Of a stretch of DNA of 64,000 nucleotides, positions 61,578-64,000 are shown piece after piece. This DNA is from Pyrinomonadaceae bacterium (GTDB lineage: Bacteria; Acidobacteriota; Blastocatellia; Pyrinomonadales; Pyrinomonadaceae), in assembly GCA_021228405.1 (NCBI GenBank), contig JAJQRF010000003.1, positions 452,544-516,543 of the forward strand. Direction: 5' to 3'. The notes under the pieces are model-generated. The model was not told the origin of the DNA. It did not search any database and saw only the letters and a list, made by a program, of their open reading frames with translations. Position numbers and translations under genes: made by a program. Position 1 is the stretch's first letter. Every line of letters starts with the position of its first letter.

Positions 61578-63305
61578 GTGAATAAATTTAAGAACTTAAT
61601 TACCCTTTTTGCTTTATTTTTCTTGCTCGGATGTCTTTCCGTCTTTGCCCAATCGACCGCTTTTTCGTATCAAGGCAAATTGAACGACGGCGCATCGGCG
61701 GCGAACGGCACATATCAGATGGAGTTTGAACTCTATGATGATGCGGGTGCAGGTTCGCAGGTCGGTTCGACCGTGACGAACAACAATGTAATGGTCACAA
61801 ACGGCATTTTCAACGTCGAGATCGATTTCGGCGCAAACGCCTTCACGGGCGGCGCGCGCTATCTGTCGGTGAAGGTGAAAAAAGCCGCCGAGCCGACGTT
61901 CACGACGCTTTCACCGCGCCAACCGATCCTAAGCACACCGTATGCGATCCGTTCGCTCAACGCAACCAATGTCGAAACGACGACCGCCGGAAACAGCGTC
62001 GTAAATGCGATCAACGATGCGGCTACGAATATCACGATCAGCGACAGCCGCTTACCGTCGAACCTCGTGCGCCTGACACCGTCAGCAACACAAACGGGAA
62101 GTTCGACTGATAATTCGGACGCGGTCTTAAATGTTACGGGCGCAAAAGACGACGGCAACGGAAACTTAACTAACCTCAGCAACTTTCGTTTCAATGTTGA
62201 CGGCGGATTTTTCGCATCGGGAACGCAATCGACCGGATTTGCACCGACCAGCGGCGCAGGTTCGAGAATGATGTGGTATCCGGGCAAATGGGCGTTTCGT
62301 GCCGGGAAAGTTGACAGCTTCGGCGCGACTTATTGGGACGAATCGAACATCGGTATCGGTTCGGTCGCGTTAGGCGAAAACTCGCGTGCGTCGGGCAACA
62401 ATTCGTTCGCGGCAAACCTCGCGACAACGGCGAGCGGCGATGAATCGGTCGCACTCGGCAACAACGGAACGGCTTCGGGTGCCCGATCCTTCGCCTTTAA
62501 CGCAACCGCTTCGGGAGTCGGCGCAGTCGCCATCGGTTCGGGTGCACAGGCAACTAACGACGATGCGCTCGCGCTCGGACCGAGTTCGATCGCGGGCGGT
62601 TTGGCTTCGATCACTATCGGACCGAGCATTGCCAACGGCTCTTTCGGCGTTGCCATCGGTTTGCAGAACAAAGCCAACGGCAATTTTTCACTCGCACTCG
62701 GCAAAAATGCCGTCACTTGTTCGGTTTGGAATTGTCCGTCCGGCACTGAAAAACAAGGAGCGGTCGTCATCGGCGACGGCTGTGCGGGTTTTTCGTCCGA
62801 TGCCGTCACAGCCACTGCCAACAATCAGGTCAATATGCGCGGTTGCGGCGGATTTCGCTTTTTTACCAATCAGGCTTTGACTTCAGGCGTTGAACTCGCT
62901 TCGGGCGGCGGTTCGTGGAGTTCGCTTTCCGACCGCAATATGAAGGAAAATTTCGTCACGGTCAACACCCGCGAGATTCTGCAAAAGGTCGTTACGATGC
63001 CGGTCACGACCTGGAATTACAAATCGCAGGACAAAACGATCCGTCACATCGGCGTAACGGCGCAGGATTTTCACGCAAAATTCGGGGTCGGCGAAAGCGA
63101 TACGAGAATCGCGACGATCGATCCCGACGGCGTGGCGTTTGCGGCGATTCAGGGTTTGAACGAAAAGGTCGAAGAGCGCACCAACGAATTGCAAAAGGAA
63201 AACGAAGCCTTAAAAACACAACTTAAACAACAGCAGGCAACCATCGACGCGCTCAAAAAACTTGTGTGTGCAACCAATCCCGAGGCGGAAGTTTGCAAAC
63301 AATAA
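61578..63305 (+). CDS. Secreted YadA-head-like protein with C-terminal S74 chaperone domain
   Basis: 575 residues from GTG 61578, behind ACGGAG. Signal peptide (LITLFALFFLLGCLSVFAQ), then a beta domain common in exported proteins of this kind (FSYQGKLNDGASAANGTYQM, GGARYLSVKVKKAAEP, PRQPILSTPYAIRS). About residues 245-405 have YadA-head beta-roll repeats (GSVALGENSRASGNNS, SVALGNNGTASGARS, GAVAIGSGAQATND). After a Cys-containing segment comes the S74 domain: SLSDRNMKENFVTV with the Ser-Asp cleavage site, then HIGVTAQDFHAKFG, and a closing coiled coil (EERTNELQKENEALKTQLKQ). S74 domains trimerise fibrous proteins and cut themselves off, so a trimeric surface fibre is likely. Confidence 0.85.
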   Translation: MNKFKNLITLFALFFLLGCLSVFAQSTAFSYQGKLNDGASAANGTYQMEFELYDDAGAGSQVGSTVTNNNVMVTNGIFNVEIDFGANAFTGGARYLSVKVKKAAEPTFTTLSPRQPILSTPYAIRSLNATNVETTTAGNSVVNAINDAATNITISDSRLPSNLVRLTPSATQTGSSTDNSDAVLNVTGAKDDGNGNLTNLSNFRFNVDGGFFASGTQSTGFAPTSGAGSRMMWYPGKWAFRAGKVDSFGATYWDESNIGIGSVALGENSRASGNNSFAANLATTASGDESVALGNNGTASGARSFAFNATASGVGAVAIGSGAQATNDDALALGPSSIAGGLASITIGPSIANGSFGVAIGLQNKANGNFSLALGKNAVTCSVWNCPSGTEKQGAVVIGDGCAGFSSDAVTATANNQVNMRGCGGFRFFTNQALTSGVELASGGGSWSSLSDRNMKENFVTVNTREILQKVVTMPVTTWNYKSQDKTIRHIGVTAQDFHAKFGVGESDTRIATIDPDGVAFAAIQGLNEKVEERTNELQKENEALKTQLKQQQATIDALKKLVCATNPEAEVCKQ

Positions 63306-63386
63306 ATTTTTTAATTCGTCCGACCGTTATTTTTTATACTAATTTAATTTGAGAGTCTGGCGAATTAATCATAAAAAAGGAAAATT

Positions 63387-63917
63387 ATGAAAAGAAAATT
63401 ATTTGCATTAATGAGTTCAACCGCATTCCTGTTTGTTTTAACGGTTGCGGCGGTAGACGCGCAAGTAGCTTCGGGCGGAAATTACTCGCTCCGGCAATCG
63501 GTCGTCGGCAACGGCGGCGGAACCAGCACGGGCGGAAACTACTCAGTGCAAGGAACTGCCGGACAAGCCGCCGCCGGAACCAATATGTATAGCGGAACAT
63601 ATGTTGCGCTTAACGGTTTCTGGAACAATCTGCTCGCTCCGACCGCCGCTTCCGCCAGAATCGAAGGTCGCGTTTTGGATTCCGAAGGAAACAGTTTGCG
63701 AAATATCGCGGTGATCCTGACGGGCACGCCGCTGACCACACCGCGCATCGTGAAGACAAACAGTTTCGGCAACTACGTCTTTGAAGATGTCGAGGTCGGA
63801 CAAACCTATGTCATCAGCATTTCGAGTAAAAAATACGGTTTCGGTCAGCCGAGCCGCGTCATCAGTTTGCAGGAAAATGTTTCCGACATTGTTTTTCAAT
63901 CGGGTTGGGAAAATTAA
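63387..63917 (+). CDS. Secreted protein with carboxypeptidase-regulatory-like domain
   Basis: 176 residues behind AAAAAGGA. Signal peptide (LFALMSSTAFLFVLTVAAVDA), a Gly/Ser/Asn-rich stretch (GGNYSLRQSVVGNGGG, GGNYSVQGTAGQAAAG) with two similar GGNYS units, then a beta-sandwich (ARIEGRVLDSEGNSLRNIAV, TNSFGNYVFEDVEVGQTYVIS) of the CarboxypepD-reg type. It is probably an extracellular or outer-membrane protein and follows the S74 protein gene by 81 bp; a joint surface role is plausible. Confidence 0.75.
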   Translation: MKRKLFALMSSTAFLFVLTVAAVDAQVASGGNYSLRQSVVGNGGGTSTGGNYSVQGTAGQAAAGTNMYSGTYVALNGFWNNLLAPTAASARIEGRVLDSEGNSLRNIAVILTGTPLTTPRIVKTNSFGNYVFEDVEVGQTYVISISSKKYGFGQPSRVISLQENVSDIVFQSGWEN

Positions 63918-63985
63918 ATTAAGCTAAAATGTGAATCAGTAGTTAAAAGACAGACAAACCGGCTGATTGGTAGAATTTTCTTACC

Positions 63986-64000
63986 ATGGAAAATCAACTA
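63986..64000 (+). CDS. Possible start of a further gene, cut by the window edge
   Basis: ATG 63986 opens MENQL and the window ends. No clear ribosome-binding site is seen, so this is only a pointer to the right-hand neighbour. Confidence 0.15.

Noticed and set aside
1..64000. CRISPR arrays, tRNA and rRNA genes
   Set aside because: I looked for regularly spaced identical repeats, tRNA T-arm and anticodon patterns and conserved rRNA text; the only regular array is the degenerate 21-bp repeat, which has no spacers.

Overview
The window is about 64 kb of a compact bacterial chromosome of moderate G+C, with short intergenic gaps, Shine-Dalgarno-led starts and many stop/start overlaps. I see no tRNA, rRNA or CRISPR array. 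The gene families (secreted S41 peptidase with PDZ, PTPTP-type linkers, YadA-like head repeats joined to an S74 domain, a type VI secretion locus without an evident tssJ) suggest an Acidobacteriota bacterium, perhaps Blastocatellia. That placement is inference only.

Layout. 1-5581 (minus): four genes in the order DUF1702/UnbL (E3), UnbV/ASPIC (E4), UnbU (E5) and an iterative-type polyketide synthase (E, running off the left edge). This is the conserved enediyne PKS cassette. 5582-6313: a gene-free stretch with two terminator-like hairpins and a small unresolved ORF. 6314-8833 (minus): a permease-ATPase-substrate-binding protein ABC operon; the binding protein gene has an in-frame TGA at codon 50, followed by a hairpin that fits the bacterial SECIS pattern, so it is a selenoprotein candidate. 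9109-19282: housekeeping and secreted proteins (PNPOx-like flavoprotein, NAD-type isocitrate dehydrogenase, ThiO, a TlpA-like thioredoxin, methyltransferase, GDPD, LolA-like protein, S41 peptidase, cystathionine beta-synthase).

19452-53673: a type VI secretion (T6SS) region. It opens with a single-pass membrane protein and three tandem FHA-TM-transglycosylase-like paralogues whose catalytic motif is intact only in the middle one. A YkgJ-type protein follows, then tssK, an HExxH metallopeptidase-like putative effector with a putative immunity gene, tssL, tssM, tagJ, tssA, tssB, tssC, hcp, tssE, tssF, tssG, tssH, vgrG, a TPR protein (probable adaptor), and a 1476-residue PAAR-Rhs effector with a C-terminal GIY-YIG nuclease, ending with an LRR-like probable immunity protein.

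53674-56986: a worn accessory island. It holds a truncated C5-methyltransferase, a DUF3883-type endonuclease, a REP-associated IS200-type transposase broken by one stop codon just before its catalytic tyrosine and bracketed by two inverted, structurally conserved REP elements, a degenerate 21-bp tandem repeat, and an XRE-like regulator. 56990-64000: fumC, a secreted cystatin-like protein, fdhD, a pentapeptide-repeat protein, a methyltransferase, a secreted YadA-head/S74 protein behind a hairpin-rich leader, and a secreted carboxypeptidase-regulatory-like protein.
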